Positions 45,759-57,563 of a stretch of DNA of 64,000 nt are shown one piece after another. The notes beneath the pieces were generated by a model. It was not told the DNA's origin, did no database searches, and was given only the letters and a program-made list of their open reading frames with translations. This DNA is from Mesostigma viride (taxonomy: Eukaryota; Streptophyta; Mesostigmatophyceae; Mesostigmatales; Mesostigmataceae): positions 67,001 through 131,000 of the forward strand of contig RPFO01000465.1 in assembly GCA_009746045.1 (NCBI GenBank). The letters run 5' to 3'. Position 1 is the stretch's first letter, and each line of letters opens with the position of its first letter. The position numbers were made by a program, and so were the translations under genes.

Positions 45759-46952
45759 TCAGCCGGATTGCTCTGTTTCCAAATCATCAGTTGCATCCTC
45801 ACCATCAGCACCGACATGCATCGGGGCATTGTGTGCACCAGATGCTGCAAGGCTTTCTAAAGGTACCCACTCGAGCTCCGTTTGCCTAGCAGACCCCATA
45901 TAGAGAGCCAGCGCGATCGGACTATCGGGTGCGCGGACACAACCCACGTCCGCGAGGCCACAGTTTCGCAGCCGCGCTGGCGGCAACCCAGCCAGGGTGC
46001 GCTCAAACCGCAAACTGGATGCCTTCAGACACCGTTTGGGCGATATCTCCACTCCCACCGCATCCATGCTGACCGCGTTGGCCATGGCGAGCACGGTGCC
46101 AAACCCGCAGAAGGGGTCGACCACGCACGGGACAGGGGAGAAGGACCTGAGGAACGCGACGCCCGTGAGGCACGCATCCAGGCCGATCCCTTTGGCCCAC
46201 AGCATGTCGCCGCGCTCAAACACGTCCGGGCAAGAGAACCGCGCGCTGAGGTAGGGGGCGGGCTGCTTGCCGAAACAGATCAGGTGGGAGTACGTGGGTC
46301 GGCCCGCGGATCGCTTGCCAAAGGAGCTCACAAGCACGATCTTGTGGAACACAGTGCAGCAGCCGGCGCGGTCGGCGGCCAGGCTGCACAGGTGGGACTT
46401 GTCGATCCACTCCAACACGGTGCCGTCGCTGGCCTGGACCCGCACAGGGCTCTGGAGGAAGATGGCGAAGCAGCCAGCGGGCAGGCAGTGAAGGACCAGC
46501 TCAGCAGTGGAGATGAACCAGTCCTTGTAGATCTGCGTCCGCCGGTAGGATTTTTCCTTCTTGCTGCTGGCCTTGCTGAGGGGACCGTCGAGAGGCTTGT
46601 CGCTGTCTTGCAGGCCAGCAAACAGGTGCGGCAGTTCGATGATGTCGGGAAGAGAGGTGAACACGGAGCCACCCAGGTGGCCTCCCTGGGACTGCAGTGC
46701 CTTTAGGTATTGCAAAGCATCGGCACAGTGTATGGTACGTGATGTGGGCTGCCGTTTGGCGGATTCCTGGGTTACGTTATCGGGTCCCTTGCCAGACAAG
46801 ACGCTCATTGCAACACGATCAGGAAAGCCTAACTGGCTATGACATCTCCTTACAAATTGCTTGGCCGATGGGTTGTAGCGAGGAAAAAACTTTCTGCAAC
46901 GACAGTAAGCCAAGATACACGCCGGCCGTGCTGATGCCGTCACCAAGACCAT
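45759..46952 (-). CDS. SAM-dependent methyltransferase, permuted (beta-like) motif order
   Basis: 397 codons in one exon from an ATG at 46952; M49 is an alternative start. TSLPD at residues 99-103 occupies the catalytic motif IV position. WFISTAELVLHCLPAGCFAI (residues 145-164) and DKSHLCSLAADRAGC (184-198) follow, then RPTYSHLICF and the SAM-binding motif I VVDPFCGFGTVLAMANAV near 277-294, with GVEISPKRC after it. Motif IV before motif I is the order of beta-class amino-methyltransferases and related families. The family is widespread in algae and protists without a proven substrate as far as I know; a nucleic acid or protein target is possible. The last ~60 residues are acidic and poorly conserved in appearance. 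The intact frame and strong motifs support a live gene. Confidence 0.8.
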   Translation of the reverse strand: MVLVTASARPACILAYCRCRKFFPRYNPSAKQFVRRCHSQLGFPDRVAMSVLSGKGPDNVTQESAKRQPTSRTIHCADALQYLKALQSQGGHLGGSVFTSLPDIIELPHLFAGLQDSDKPLDGPLSKASSKKEKSYRRTQIYKDWFISTAELVLHCLPAGCFAIFLQSPVRVQASDGTVLEWIDKSHLCSLAADRAGCCTVFHKIVLVSSFGKRSAGRPTYSHLICFGKQPAPYLSARFSCPDVFERGDMLWAKGIGLDACLTGVAFLRSFSPVPCVVDPFCGFGTVLAMANAVSMDAVGVEISPKRCLKASSLRFERTLAGLPPARLRNCGLADVGCVRAPDSPIALALYMGSARQTELEWVPLESLAASGAHNAPMHVGADGEDATDDLETEQSG

Positions 46953-48552
46953 TACATATCCACCCGCTGCTTGACGATCTAGCCGTTACGCAAGCCTATG
47001 GCAATTAACTTACTAGTATATAACTACCCCATGCGGTGCAGACATCGCGCTAGTCCTACGTTCACTTCCGTCAACATAGCATATCACCGAAAAGGATCCC
47101 GTGATGACCATGAGAGGATAAGTCGTTTCTGTGGGAATGCAAAAGGTTTATCCACGTTTAGCTCGCCGCCTTTGCCTGAAACATTTTCCACTGCAATCTG
47201 CAACCATATGCATGCCGCCAAGCATCAGAATCGTGATCGGGTCGGCCGGCGTGCACGTGCCTACTAACTACCTACAGTACATGTTCTACTTGGTTCCGAG
47301 GGGTGAAAAACGAATACCGAATAGGTATACCTAATGCCAAGGTAATGGGACTCCCGATTACAGTGTAGTGAGCCTAGGAATGATACCTCGGCCTCGCGAT
47401 CGCTTCGCATCGGCGGGACCATGCATGCCACTGTATCTGACGAAGTGCTACAGTAAGGTATTATTAGCCTTAACGTAACTCATTTGGAATTTCTCCCGCT
47501 CACGAGGTAGCTGCAGGTATGTAACGTCACTACTGTACAGTGTACACCATGATATGCCACTATCGTGTATCGACAGTATCGTAGCTTTACAGCATACAGT
47601 AAACCTTGAAGAAAAAATGATACTGTACACTAACATGCACGCCACACGTGTGTGTGCCCACCTTAATTAGGATTCGCTGATACTCATTTCCCCTCTCACC
47701 TCTTTGGTCCATAATTGGCTAATAAAATATACCCATTTCCCCGAAATACTGTACACTCTTTCTGGCATACCTGGGTCACCTTAACTGTTATATGGAAATA
47801 AACTAACACCCATTTCACCGGAAAATACTGTACACGACTGTAACATCCTTCACAAATCCAGTGAGTTTTGAGCCAAGAGGAACCTGCATTGACTCTTGGC
47901 TGTCTCTTGAGCTGGGAACGTCCTGTCATTTGAGGTCTGTGGCAACTGGCAGCTCCACTTGGGCACCTGTGGCCCCCTGGCCAATGGGGCCGGGGCGCAG
48001 TCAGCTGCAGGTCCACAGTCCACACCACGCGACGCTACTGTAGGCGACGCTACTGTACTGTACTGCAAAATACCGTAGTCCGTAGTCCTATTGTTGTCCG
48101 TACTATTAAAATACCGTAGGTACTTAGGAGTTGTTGTACATCAACTGTCCGGCATCTGCTCTTCGCGCAATGTTGCGCTGACCAGTGACCAGTGCTGACG
48201 TCAGTACAGTTGTAATGGTCCGCTGTTTGGGTGCGCGCGCGCGTGCCAAGGCCTGGCGAGCAGATTTCGCACGCTGGGCACGTGGCAAAATTTTGGCTCG
48301 GCGGCATGCGCTCTTGCCAGCACGTGCCATGGCCTGGCCCTGGACATTTTGCGCACGCTTACCCTGCGCCTTTAAAAGGAATCCGTGGGCGAGCGATCCA
48401 GATTAAGGTCGGGTTGCGAGGTAGCGGCCATCTGAAAAACGAGCGCACAGGTTGTTTTTTCGTTAGCTTTTCACGGTCTTCTTGGTACACGCACCTGTTG
48501 GGTGGCAAAGTTTCCGTCAGAGCGAAGCCATTTTCTAGTGATTTCTGCAATC
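46953..48552. promoter_or_regulatory. Divergent spacer with six TACTGTAC motifs
   Basis: 1.6 kb separates the divergent methyltransferase and ankyrin starts. TACTGTAC occurs at 47531, 47621, 47747, 47826, 48051 and 48056, often as ATACTGTACAC, and two copies sit in a longer repeat (CCCATTTC..CCGAAATACTG, CATTTCACCGGAAAATACTG). A TATA-like TTTAAAAGG at 48371-48379 lies about 175 bp before the ankyrin ATG. No gene is seen here. Confidence 0.5.
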
Positions 48553-49782
48553 ATGAGTGAGCATAACTCGGATTGTGAGTTCGATGCTTTCGGGTTTTCC
48601 GAGGAAGTTTGGAAGGCGGTTGCTGAGTGCGACTACGAATGGCTATTGAGGCTTCTTGAACAATCAAGAAGCCAGGGCCGGCTGGGCGATTTCGTCAGCT
48701 CGGTCGGCGAGGTGGAAGATGAAAGCGCGGTTATGGAGGCGTGGGGCGTGGTTGTCCGGGCGGTTGCGGAGGACTGGACGGAGGAGGAGCTGTGCGAGGT
48801 TCTGTGGACGATCTGCCAGAGCAGCCCAGTCGATCCGTGGGAGGCGATAAAGATTTTGCTCCAAAAGGGCGCCCCGGTGACCCTCAACGGGGTCAACCCC
48901 ATGATTCACGCGATGAGCTACGGTCACCAGAAGAGCGCGCTGGCCATGCTGGACGCTGGGGCTGGTGCGGTTCATAGCTTCTCTGACACAGGGTGCACGC
49001 CTCTCCATGTCGCCGCTGACATGGGCGCGGTGCAGCTGGTGGAGAAAATGATAGAATGTGGGGCCGACCCCAATGCGCGCAACGCCGAGGGGGAAACCCC
49101 GCTGATGCGGGCATCCAAAGAGGCGCACGTGGCTTGTGTGGAGCTGCTGCTGGGGCAGGGAGCTGACGTCCACCTGAAGGACGCGAGGAACGCCTGGTCC
49201 GCGCTCCACTATGCGGTGTTCCGAGGCACGCTGCCCGTTATTCGCCTGCTGCTGGCACATGGTGCTGACCCGCAGGACAAATCCTTCCAGGGGGAATTGC
49301 CCGCAGACCTGATCCGCGCCAATGATGGAGACGGGCCAGCGATCTTGGATGCGCTGCTGGCCGTGCCAGACGGCAGCCCCCCGTCTGCGGCATCGGCAGA
49401 CGGCCCGGCACACTCCTCCTTTGGCGGTTGCCACCGGGCAGGAGGTTGCCCTCAAGATCCACAAGATCAGGCAGGAGATCCACAAGGAGGTGGTCATGGC
49501 GCGGGTGGGCAGGCGATGTTCGGCGTGGCACAAGGGGGCAGCCGGCATCAGCGTGCGGAGCCGGGGGCGATGGGGGAAGAGCAGGCGCAAGGTGCTGTGA
49601 CGGGGGAGAGCGAGAGTGGTTGCGGCGAGGTGACCGGGTGCGCGCAGCCGCAGGGCGGTGCTCCCAGCGAGGCCGAGGGTGGGGAACGGGATGTGGGAGG
49701 ACGCCAGGGCAGCGTGGAGGACGCTGGCGAGGCGAGGAAGAGGAAGAGACGGAGGAGGCGGCGGGGAGGGAAAAGGGGTTAG
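48553..49782 (+). CDS. Ankyrin-repeat protein with basic C-terminal tail
   Basis: 409 codons from ATG 48553; an in-frame alternative start at 48502 adds 17 residues of unconvincing sequence. Residues 14-110 are helical with a degenerate repeat. Four ankyrin repeats follow: about 114-142 (GVNPMIHAMSYGHQKSALAM), 147-179 (GCTPLHVAADMGAVQLVEKM), 180-212 (GETPLMRASKEAHVACVELL) and 214-246 (WSALHYAVFRGTLPVIRLLL). A Gly/Glu-rich low-complexity region comes next, and the end is KRKRRRRRRGGKRG, a likely nuclear localisation signal. Ankyrin stacks bind other proteins; no enzymatic domain is seen. The low-complexity part (49390 onward) could be a frameshifted or readthrough tail, because an alternative frame there reads VALKIHKIRQEIHKEVV. 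Confidence 0.75.
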   Translation: MSEHNSDCEFDAFGFSEEVWKAVAECDYEWLLRLLEQSRSQGRLGDFVSSVGEVEDESAVMEAWGVVVRAVAEDWTEEELCEVLWTICQSSPVDPWEAIKILLQKGAPVTLNGVNPMIHAMSYGHQKSALAMLDAGAGAVHSFSDTGCTPLHVAADMGAVQLVEKMIECGADPNARNAEGETPLMRASKEAHVACVELLLGQGADVHLKDARNAWSALHYAVFRGTLPVIRLLLAHGADPQDKSFQGELPADLIRANDGDGPAILDALLAVPDGSPPSAASADGPAHSSFGGCHRAGGCPQDPQDQAGDPQGGGHGAGGQAMFGVAQGGSRHQRAEPGAMGEEQAQGAVTGESESGCGEVTGCAQPQGGAPSEAEGGERDVGGRQGSVEDAGEARKRKRRRRRRGGKRG

Positions 49783-50215
49783 ACGGTCCCGGACACGGGG
49801 TGGTCGTGCCAAGCGATGAGGCGTGGGCACGGGGGCCTGGTGCCGCTGCATGCGGCGTGCCTGCGCGGCAGCCTGCCTGGCGTGGTCTGCCTGCTGGAGA
49901 ACGGGACGGATGCCAGGTTAACTCTGACAGGCCCGCCCTCCCCCTCGCCGCTTCACCTGGTGGCTACCACGCAGCGAGCGAGGGCAAAGGGACTGGCGCA
50001 CGGCACTGTCGCGTGGCAGGGTCCATCGTGGCCTCGCAGTTGGGGGCGGGCGCCGAGGTGGACGCGCGCGAACACGGCCACCTCACCCCACTGCCCTACA
50101 CCACCATGCACGGCCAGGGGAATGCAGGGCGGGCGCTGCTGGCGGGCGGGGCTAAACCGGAGGCGAGGGACGGGCGGCGGCCAAGCGGTGCGTTGGAGAA
50201 GCTTGTTGGTGGTGT
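49783..50215 (+). pseudogene. Ankyrin-repeat remnants downstream of the ankyrin gene
   Basis: 49840-49917 reads VPLHAACLRGSLPGVVCLLE and, in another frame, 50050-50180 reads GAGAEVDAREHGHLTPLPYT and GQGNAGRALLAGGAKPEARD. Both fit the ankyrin consensus (TPLH, LL..GA). They are in different frames and split from the gene by its stop codon, so they are either decayed repeats or unrecognised exons. Confidence 0.5.
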
Positions 50216-53200
50216 GTGGCTTGTTGCGGTTGCATGCTTGTGACTGCGGTTGCCTGTTTGTGGGTGCTCGCTCATGCCAGACCGTGTGTGTTGGGTGGCT
50301 ACTGCGGTGTTGCGGGATCGCCTGTTGCATCCGTATGCTCGCAGTTGGAGCCGCAGGCACCTCAGTCGGCCCATACCGAATGCATATTCGGCCCATGCGG
50401 GAAGAAAAAACTGCCGTCAAAAGGCCAAGGGGCAGTGAGCGCATTGCTACCAAAGGGCGGTGGGCTTGCTTTTGTTGTCGTGGGGTGGGGGGGGGCCTGT
50501 CCAGCCCTGCCTGCGGACTTGTTGGCCTTTTAGCTTGACACGATGCTTTGTTGGGGGGTCAGTTGGGGAGCCACTTTCAAGGGCAAAACCGGCCTGGCCC
50601 AGTAACGGGGCTTTGGGTGGGCAGGGTACAAGGGCCGGTCATGCGGCTGCTCTTGCTGCGCATGGTTGCCGAATGGCTGGGTGTTCGCGGCCTGTGTACT
50701 GCGTGGCAGTCCCTCAGAATATGCAGGTTGGAAATTGGTGCAGCTGGCAGCAGCTAGGTGGCGAGCCAGCCGGTCGGCTACCTCCCTCCTGCTGCCATCT
50801 GCCCCTTTCCCTTCACCATGGTTGTTACAGCTGTGCCATGTGCCACCATGGCTAGGCGGGGAATCCGGATGCTAGAATCTTTTTTTTTTTTCGGGCGCTC
50901 CTGTGGTCGTTTGCGGCATGGCCAAAGGAGTGGTGGTTAGGATGGGTGCACCATCCTGCGGACCAGGTGCGTTTTGGGGCGTGTGGTTTAGATAGCAACG
51001 ATGCTTTGGCCATGCATGCGCCACTGCTCCTTTCGTGGCAGCTAGGGTGGCCACATCGTGGACATTGGTGACCATCAATAGGGCACTGTAATTAAGGAGC
51101 GGGCGTTAAAATTATTGGGTAGTGGATGGATGGGTTATGTGTTTCGTTGGTAGTGATATCAATTTTTATGTATTTTACTGTCAGGAAAAAAGTTTCTGAA
51201 ACACATTGATTGGTTTTGGTTTTGCTGGGTGTCTGTGTGCTGTCGCTTTTCGTTTTCCTAGTCCTTGCAGCTTAGGTTTGCTTGAGGTTTTGAGCAGCAA
51301 AGCCTTTCCCTGAGGGAGGAATTGGGTGATGCCTGATTTCATCCCCAAGAGGGGAGTAGTGCTGAGGGGAAGAGGAGCCCTGGCTCGGCGTTTCTTGTTT
51401 AGTTGATATGTTGGGGGCCAAGAGCCATAAACCGCATCATGCCTTCAAAGTTACGCAGTGGCTATCCAGTGCATGCATATGCATGCATCATAGATGGCTC
51501 CATGGCATGGAAGGAATCGGGCGGAGGCTTGTTGGCTGGACAGGAAGTTTAAACCTTTATGGAATTGCATCCTCTCCCAACCTTTGGCCTAGCAGTAACG
51601 GTAACGGTAGGCTGTCTCGTGCTTATCACCAGAGCTATGGTTTGGCAAAGCGTAGACGTACTGCCTTTGTGAACAGTCTATGGCGTGCCATCCCCTCAAA
51701 ACCTATGTGCCATGCAACTCCCCCCCGAATGGGGGGTTGGTCTGGACTGACTTCACTGGCCCCGCTCTGGATGTTTTCTTGTGGTCTACTTTCTTTTGTT
51801 CTACTTCCACGCATGGGGTTTTCTGCCATCCGTGCGCGTTTTGCCGTTGGCGCTGCCTACCTTGGGTCTTGATCCGCCTGCCTGAGTTTGGCGGCCATGG
51901 GAGTTGGCACACCCTCCGCGCCGTCTGGAGTCTTCACACTGAATCCAGGCAATGGCTTTGGAGTAAACACAGGTCTGGACAGTTCCTGAAGTACCCGTGC
52001 CCCTAGTATTGGGAAAACAGTTCCATCTGCGCTATTCATGAGCGCAGTTTGAAAGGGAGGCTCATGCAATAGTTTTGTGTTCTTGCGCGTGCGGGTGGTC
52101 TCACGCACGATTCTGATTCGGGCAGGAGGGTGAACGGTGCGCCCCCTGCAGGGCGGCGTTGTCCGCGTTTAGTAGCACTGGTAGTGTGGCAAAGCAGAGG
52201 GGGGATGGGGGGGGAGTGGGGATGGGGGAGGGAGGGAGGATCATAGGCCTGGTCTATAGGGGGAGGACAAGTGGAAGGGAGCACGTGCTGAGAGGGCTGC
52301 TCATGGCTCTTGGCACTGCCAAGTGGCGTACTGCTGCGCTGTCTCTTTTGAATCGCGCAGAAGCGTTACTTGTTGCACGCATGGCTCAGTGGTTTGCATC
52401 TTTCGCATCTGCACGTGCAGCCACGGCCGTGTTTGGCGAACACAGGCACTCAGGAGGTTGAACGGGGCATGCTTGAGCGGTTGTGCCCGCAATGGTTATC
52501 TCGGTTTGGTGGATTCTGGTGGCTTTGCACATGTCTCTCGTTATGCACATGTCGTCGTGTTTTCCTTGCCTTGTTTGTTCCCAGAAGTCCACACATATAG
52601 CTGACATGCACACATCATGCGAAATGCCCAACCACCAATATGACAAACTTGCAGAGGAAGGCCCGTCGCCTCAGCTTCTCAACGGGGGGGTGGCCCCAGG
52701 TACGTGATGTCAAGCTGGCCGCCTGGAAGTTTTGCATGATGCTCGTGAGGAGCAGCAGCAGCCGCGCAGCAGTGGTGGCAGCAACAGCAGCAGCTACAAC
52801 AGCCGCAGGAGGGGGAGGAGGGGGAGGGGGAGGGGGGGGGCATCCGGGGGAGGATGAAGCTGCGTCAAAGGAGCAAGGCAGCAGTGACTTGGCTGGTGAG
52901 GCGCAGGGCAGAGAGCGTTTTGCCGGCGTTGGCAGAGAAAATGAGGACACTGGCCCCCGGTCACATTTGGCTGCGGGCAGGTTGTCCTGAGCCCTGTACC
53001 ATGCGGCTTGTGCAGAGCGCTTGGATTGGATGCGCAAGTGTTCTGCTTCACTCCGCGTCGCGAGTGTTCGTCAAGCGCAGCTGCTTCAAGTACTCTACTG
53101 GAGGGCATGGCATGCGCACAAGTGCACCCTTCAGAGCAAGCCGGTGGAGGTGATGCCGTGAAGGGTTCATGGGGTGTAGCGAGTCGGGATAGAACAGTCA

Positions 53201-53700
53201 CGTGGTGTATTGCCCAAGTAACCCTTACTGCTAGATCTTACAGGTGCGCCGTTATGGTATGACTGCATCGTGTGGCTGCCCGCAGTGCAGTTGCGCATAC
53301 ATGTTAGTCTATGCTCGAAGGTTACCTGTGTTATCTAGCATGGTGCCTTACCACCCAATGAATGCAGTCCATGGCCATGCACAAGATGCCGTTTGGACAG
53401 GCCTGTTACTTCTTGCTGCTATCTAGGGCGTGGTTCAGTTCCAACGGCTAAGCGCATGCACGGAACAAGGAGCCTAAGGTACCTTCAGCACGCGCTATAC
53501 ATACAACCATGATACAACAGGCTTGACTTTGCGAGGATTCGTACTGGTAAAAGAGGATCCCTGTCAAGGCTGCCTCTGTACATATCCAGTTTGTACATAT
53601 CCCAGCTTACAGCTGCATCTGCAGGCTTATGCATACTGTTATGGTCACATGCATGCAGTTAGACGTCCAGACTCGTGGGACACAATCAAGTTGTCTAGAT
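50216..53700. other. Long gene-poor stretch
   Basis: No coding region I can support. Small features: a G-tract near 50485-50495, poly-T at 50880-50891, G-rich sequence at 52198-52240, and an AGC/CAGCAG plus GGAGGGGGAGG region at 52742-52845. Composition is mixed, with many short frames. Confidence 0.45.
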
Positions 53701-54135
53701 TGATAGTGTATGTAGTCAGTAAGATAGTGGCGTGTCATGCGCAAAAGCATGCCACGGAGTACATCATGCTATTCTCATTATATAATAACACAAATTTTAA
53801 AAACAAAGCTCGTATGTCTGCATGATGCTCCAACCCTAGCTGCATTATAGATTGGGATATTATATATCCTCACGCGAGCTGTCTTCTATGTGTAATGGCA
53901 GACGAGCTAGCCGGTGGTGGTGTAGCGGCAATCCTTCAAGGGGCCGCCGATGACTCGCAAAGAGAATTGGCAGGAGGTTATTTAGGATACCAACACAGCC
54001 AAGTCGGTGGGGGTTTAACGCTTGTGACCGAATTCGGTAAACCGCGAAGCATTTCTTTCGTCGTTGTGCTAGCCTTGCCCCACGACCCGTGCCTCGATTG
54101 CCGGCAAGAGAGTCCAGTCAAGTCTGGACAAAGGA
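53701..54135. other. Decayed element end and small unidentified frame
   Basis: GTCATGCGCAAAAGCATGCC plus ACGGAGTAC at 53734-53762 repeats a block near 32900-32925. A short open frame at 53895-54149 (84 codons) has no recognised domain and runs into the next insertion. Confidence 0.4.
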
Positions 54136-54349
54136 GAGGCCTATATTAAAAAATTAAATTAAATTAAATTATTACATGTCTCCGTTGGGAGATCATGTAG
54201 CACATATTCCATGATGGGTGGGGTGGAGGAAGCCGCGTAATCGAACTATCCTAACTCTAAGCTATCTAGTCTAGAAAATCCTAACTAGACTACTCATCAA
54301 AACGCCTCCCCCTCTTGGGAGGAGGGGGTTTGCCCACAGAGGCCTATAT
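54136..54349 (-). mobile_element. 190-bp family A insertion with 12-bp duplication
   Basis: AGAGGCCTATAT at 54136-54147 and 54338-54349 flanks an AAATTAAATTAAATTATT tail, stem-loop CTCCGTTGGGAG (54180-54191) and the family A 3' UTR, extremely 5'-truncated. Confidence 0.85.
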
Positions 54350-54563
54350 ACCTAGCTCCAAATGCCAATGCATATATGCATCTGGCTAGCCGCTCACGAA
54401 TTATGCGCGTGGGCCACGCTGGTGCTGCGCGTTCCCCCGGCCTCCCCAGGTAAGGAAGTACAAAGTACCAGCCAGGCTGGGCAGGACGCTAGTGCCCCGC
54501 ACTGTAGGGCGCCCCGGGACATGTCTACGTCTGGTTAGTGCCGTGCGAGGGGCCAGCTGATTA

Positions 54564-54564
54564 G

Positions 54565-54594
<30 letters not shown>
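54564..54594. repeat. (AC)n microsatellite
   Basis: About 15 AC units, flanked on each side by CAGCTGATTAG. Confidence 0.9.
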
Positions 54595-54597
<3 letters not shown>

Positions 54598-54689
54598 CTG
54601 ATTAGCGCACTGTACTTGCCAATGTAATGCGATCAGGCTAAATTTAATCCGTATAGATCTATTGACCTGCATGCTCAGGACCATTAAAA

Positions 54690-55220
54690 AATATATTTAA
54701 AAAATTAAACTGGAACATATCTCCGTTGGGAGTACATGTAGCACATATCCCTTCAAGAAGGGGCATATGGCTTTTAATACATTCTGGGCTACTTCCTGCA
54801 AGGGTAGGGTGTAAACTACACCTGCTCTGGGTGCACAAAGTGCACCTGCACCACTATGTATTCCAGCAGCTAAGGCGTTGACATAGGCGGTGGAAGATCA
54901 TCATGGCTAAACAATGGCTAGGGCATGGCGTCTCAGCAGCTCTCTGCATGGGCAGAGCTTGGCTAAATTCCTAATGCATCATCCGGTTGTCCAGAGTCCC
55001 ATTATAGGTGCACAATCGCATAGGCGTGGGCCACGTGCTAAGCTAAGCCTGACTAATCTACACGACTGCTATATTCCCTAGACTGGGATTGCTGGGGTTG
55101 CAGTGGGCGCCTGCCAGGGCTTCTGGTCGACGTGGCCATATGACAGCCCCCCTCCAGTATACCGGTTCCCCCCCTACGGTCTGCCGGAGCTGGAGGTAGG
55201 TCGGCCACAGCTCCCGTAGT
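54690..55220 (-). mobile_element. ORF1-only non-LTR element, family B copy
   Basis: AT-rich tail (54686-54708), stem-loop CTCCGTTGGGAG (54721-54732), ATGTAGCACATATCCC, and a 3' UTR shared with 14960-15370. This leads at about 55080 straight into the ORF1 C-terminal coding region on the minus strand (RELWPTYLQLRQT, PVYW, RRPEALAG). As at 14937-15770, no RT intervenes. Confidence 0.65.
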
Positions 55221-56716
55221 TAACGTTTTTAAAACGCAATGTATAGGATATGGTTGCAATGCAGCAATGTGTGAAGGTGGTTGGAACGGAGCTTTGTTAA
55301 AATTGGATAATGTTACAGCGCTCACACACTTGAGGCTTGTACACGAGTTCGCCAAGTCAAGGCAACACACGTGAGGCGGGCTTGCAAGAGAACTGCCCAA
55401 TTGGCACTGGCCTATTCTTTATATACTTGTGCACTGTGCTTTGCTAGTCCTGAGCAGCCTAGGAGGCCTGCTCAGTAATAACACTCCCGGTACAGTATTC
55501 ACTACCTGTACAGCGCCCAGTTCCTATACAGTAGGTCTGCCATACAGGTACAGTGACCACAGAGCACAGTCCACAGTGACTAAATTGCATCTGCACCTAG
55601 AAGTCCAGGGCTAAGCCTGCGGTACCAACAGACCACAGGTTAAGGTTCTTATTTCCTGCGTACGACGTATTAATCCAATACCGTCGTAGGTTCAGCACCT
55701 AATTCCTGTCAGCCCAGGAATTACTGTCGACCCCATATGTCGTCGGCAAATATTCACGTCCGACTTAGAAGAACAGCCGGCTCGCGCTCGAGCGCGACCG
55801 GGAAGTCGGAGCGCCATAACTTTCTTGATACTTGTCGGAATGAACTCGTTCCGGTGCCGCTGGAATCGCAGAGATATTCCGAATCAGGAACACGCCAATG
55901 CGCTTGGCGTTAACTCCAATCCTTTCTTTCTTGAGCTGTAGCAGCTCACACAAGTCTACATACAAACACACACAATGGGTACTGGACATCCTCCCCGACT
56001 ACAAGTCACAACCCGCTGGGCATGACAGTCAGCTTGGATTCCTTATTATATGTACATAGCACCCATACTGGTTCAGGAGCACAAACAAATTACAATGAGT
56101 CCCTATCCCTTCCCGGGAGGCTCGTTGTGTTACCCATGTACAAAAGGTTGGCCAACTGTGGCAGCCCATAGGTGTTCAGCGAAGAACTTGAGAAGTATGT
56201 ACAACCTTCAGGACCTTAGGCGAAACCCCACAGATCACCCACAACAGCTCATCAGAAAACATTGCTGACCCCCAGACGGGAGTCGGCGCCGGTCTGCTGC
56301 CCCTTATCGAACCAGACACAACATCTACGCGAAGCACATGCAAAACACAAGCTCCTATACTCATTCCAACCGTGGAAAATCAGGGGACCTGTCGCCACCT
56401 CACCAGCATGGTGGATGGGTCAGCCAGTCCGTGAAACTCCGCCTTAAGACGGCACCAGGGAATCGAACCCCGCCCACAAACCACAGATCTGGGGAAACCT
56501 CAGACTGAGATGAAAACCCCAGATAGACATCTCTCCATCAGAGACAATGTCAGACATTCCCACACCAGAGACATGTCTCACCCCTCAAGGTGTGCTCAGG
56601 ATTATGTACAAGCAAGCTCCCAGCCTGATATCCAGAGACTTAAGCACCCAGCTCTCAGCTTTTAGACAGATAGACCGACTTGACAGTCAGCATTCATGAG
56701 CTTCCTCAGTACATTG
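55221..56716. other. Spacer, no gene seen
   Basis: Contains more GTACAGT/CTGTACAG-type motifs near 55490-55565 and AC-rich sequence. No coding region or element boundary is identified up to the Copia LTR. Confidence 0.4.
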
Positions 56717-57470
56717 AGTTAGAATGCGGTGGGATATATTGCTTGAGAACACTGAAGGCTGTGAGCAATGAATTGCTTGGTTCATTAGAAAATAGGTTTA
56801 CCCTTTATCAACGTTCCTCTCACCGGCTGCGCCGCCAGTGACCGTTGGGTGCAGACCGTTGGCCCGAGGCCACACGATGACAGGTAGCAGTCTAGTCACT
56901 GCATCGTGCGATCACAGATCAATGCACGCTGCAGTACGGTCCCTATCTAGGATGCTCTAGTACCGTCCAATGACAGGACACTACGTATACTGGGTACTGA
57001 CATCTGTCACGTACCTCAGTACCCAAAGTACCTATCTAGGGAAACGTATGCGACTCGACTAGCATTCCTATCTGCATAGCCCACGTGGTATTTATATTCA
57101 CATACCAACGTAGGTTTACAAGGCTTATTCATACGTTGTATTCACAATGCCTTTGAGACTTAGTCTACAGCAAAGCATGGAGACTAACTCCAGTATTGTT
57201 TTATTATTTATTTCTTAATGCAGGTCTGCACCCCCAACATTATTGTTATTGTTTTTAAGTTGATTAGGGGTACAAAAGAGACATGGCTGGTTGAGCCAGG
57301 TTGGTTACAGCTGGCTGTTCTGGCCAGGTGTTATATTGCACATTAAATAAGGTGTACACAGCTGGCTGGTTTGGCCAGTTACTGAAGCACACATTAAGTA
57401 AATGGATACAAAGCTTGTGTCCTCAAGCTGCAAATGGATACAAATCTGACCTAGCCAGCACTCACACCCC
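56717..57470 (-). repeat. 3' LTR of the Copia-type element (left copy)
   Basis: 56717-56853 matches 63867-64000 with a single one-base difference. Because the element is on the minus strand, this is the 3' LTR. Its right edge is placed near 57465-57470, where the minus strand reads GTGGGGTGTGAGTG, a possible polypurine tract. Length is thus about 750 bp. The edge AGTTAGAATGC does not give the usual TG...CA ends. Confidence 0.75.
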
Positions 57471-57563
57471 ACAACGAATGTGTTGAATTTTATGGCGCCC
57501 AGCAGCTATCGCTGTGGTAAGGGGGTGTGGTGGTTGTGTACTGTGCTATGGCCAGTCATTTAT

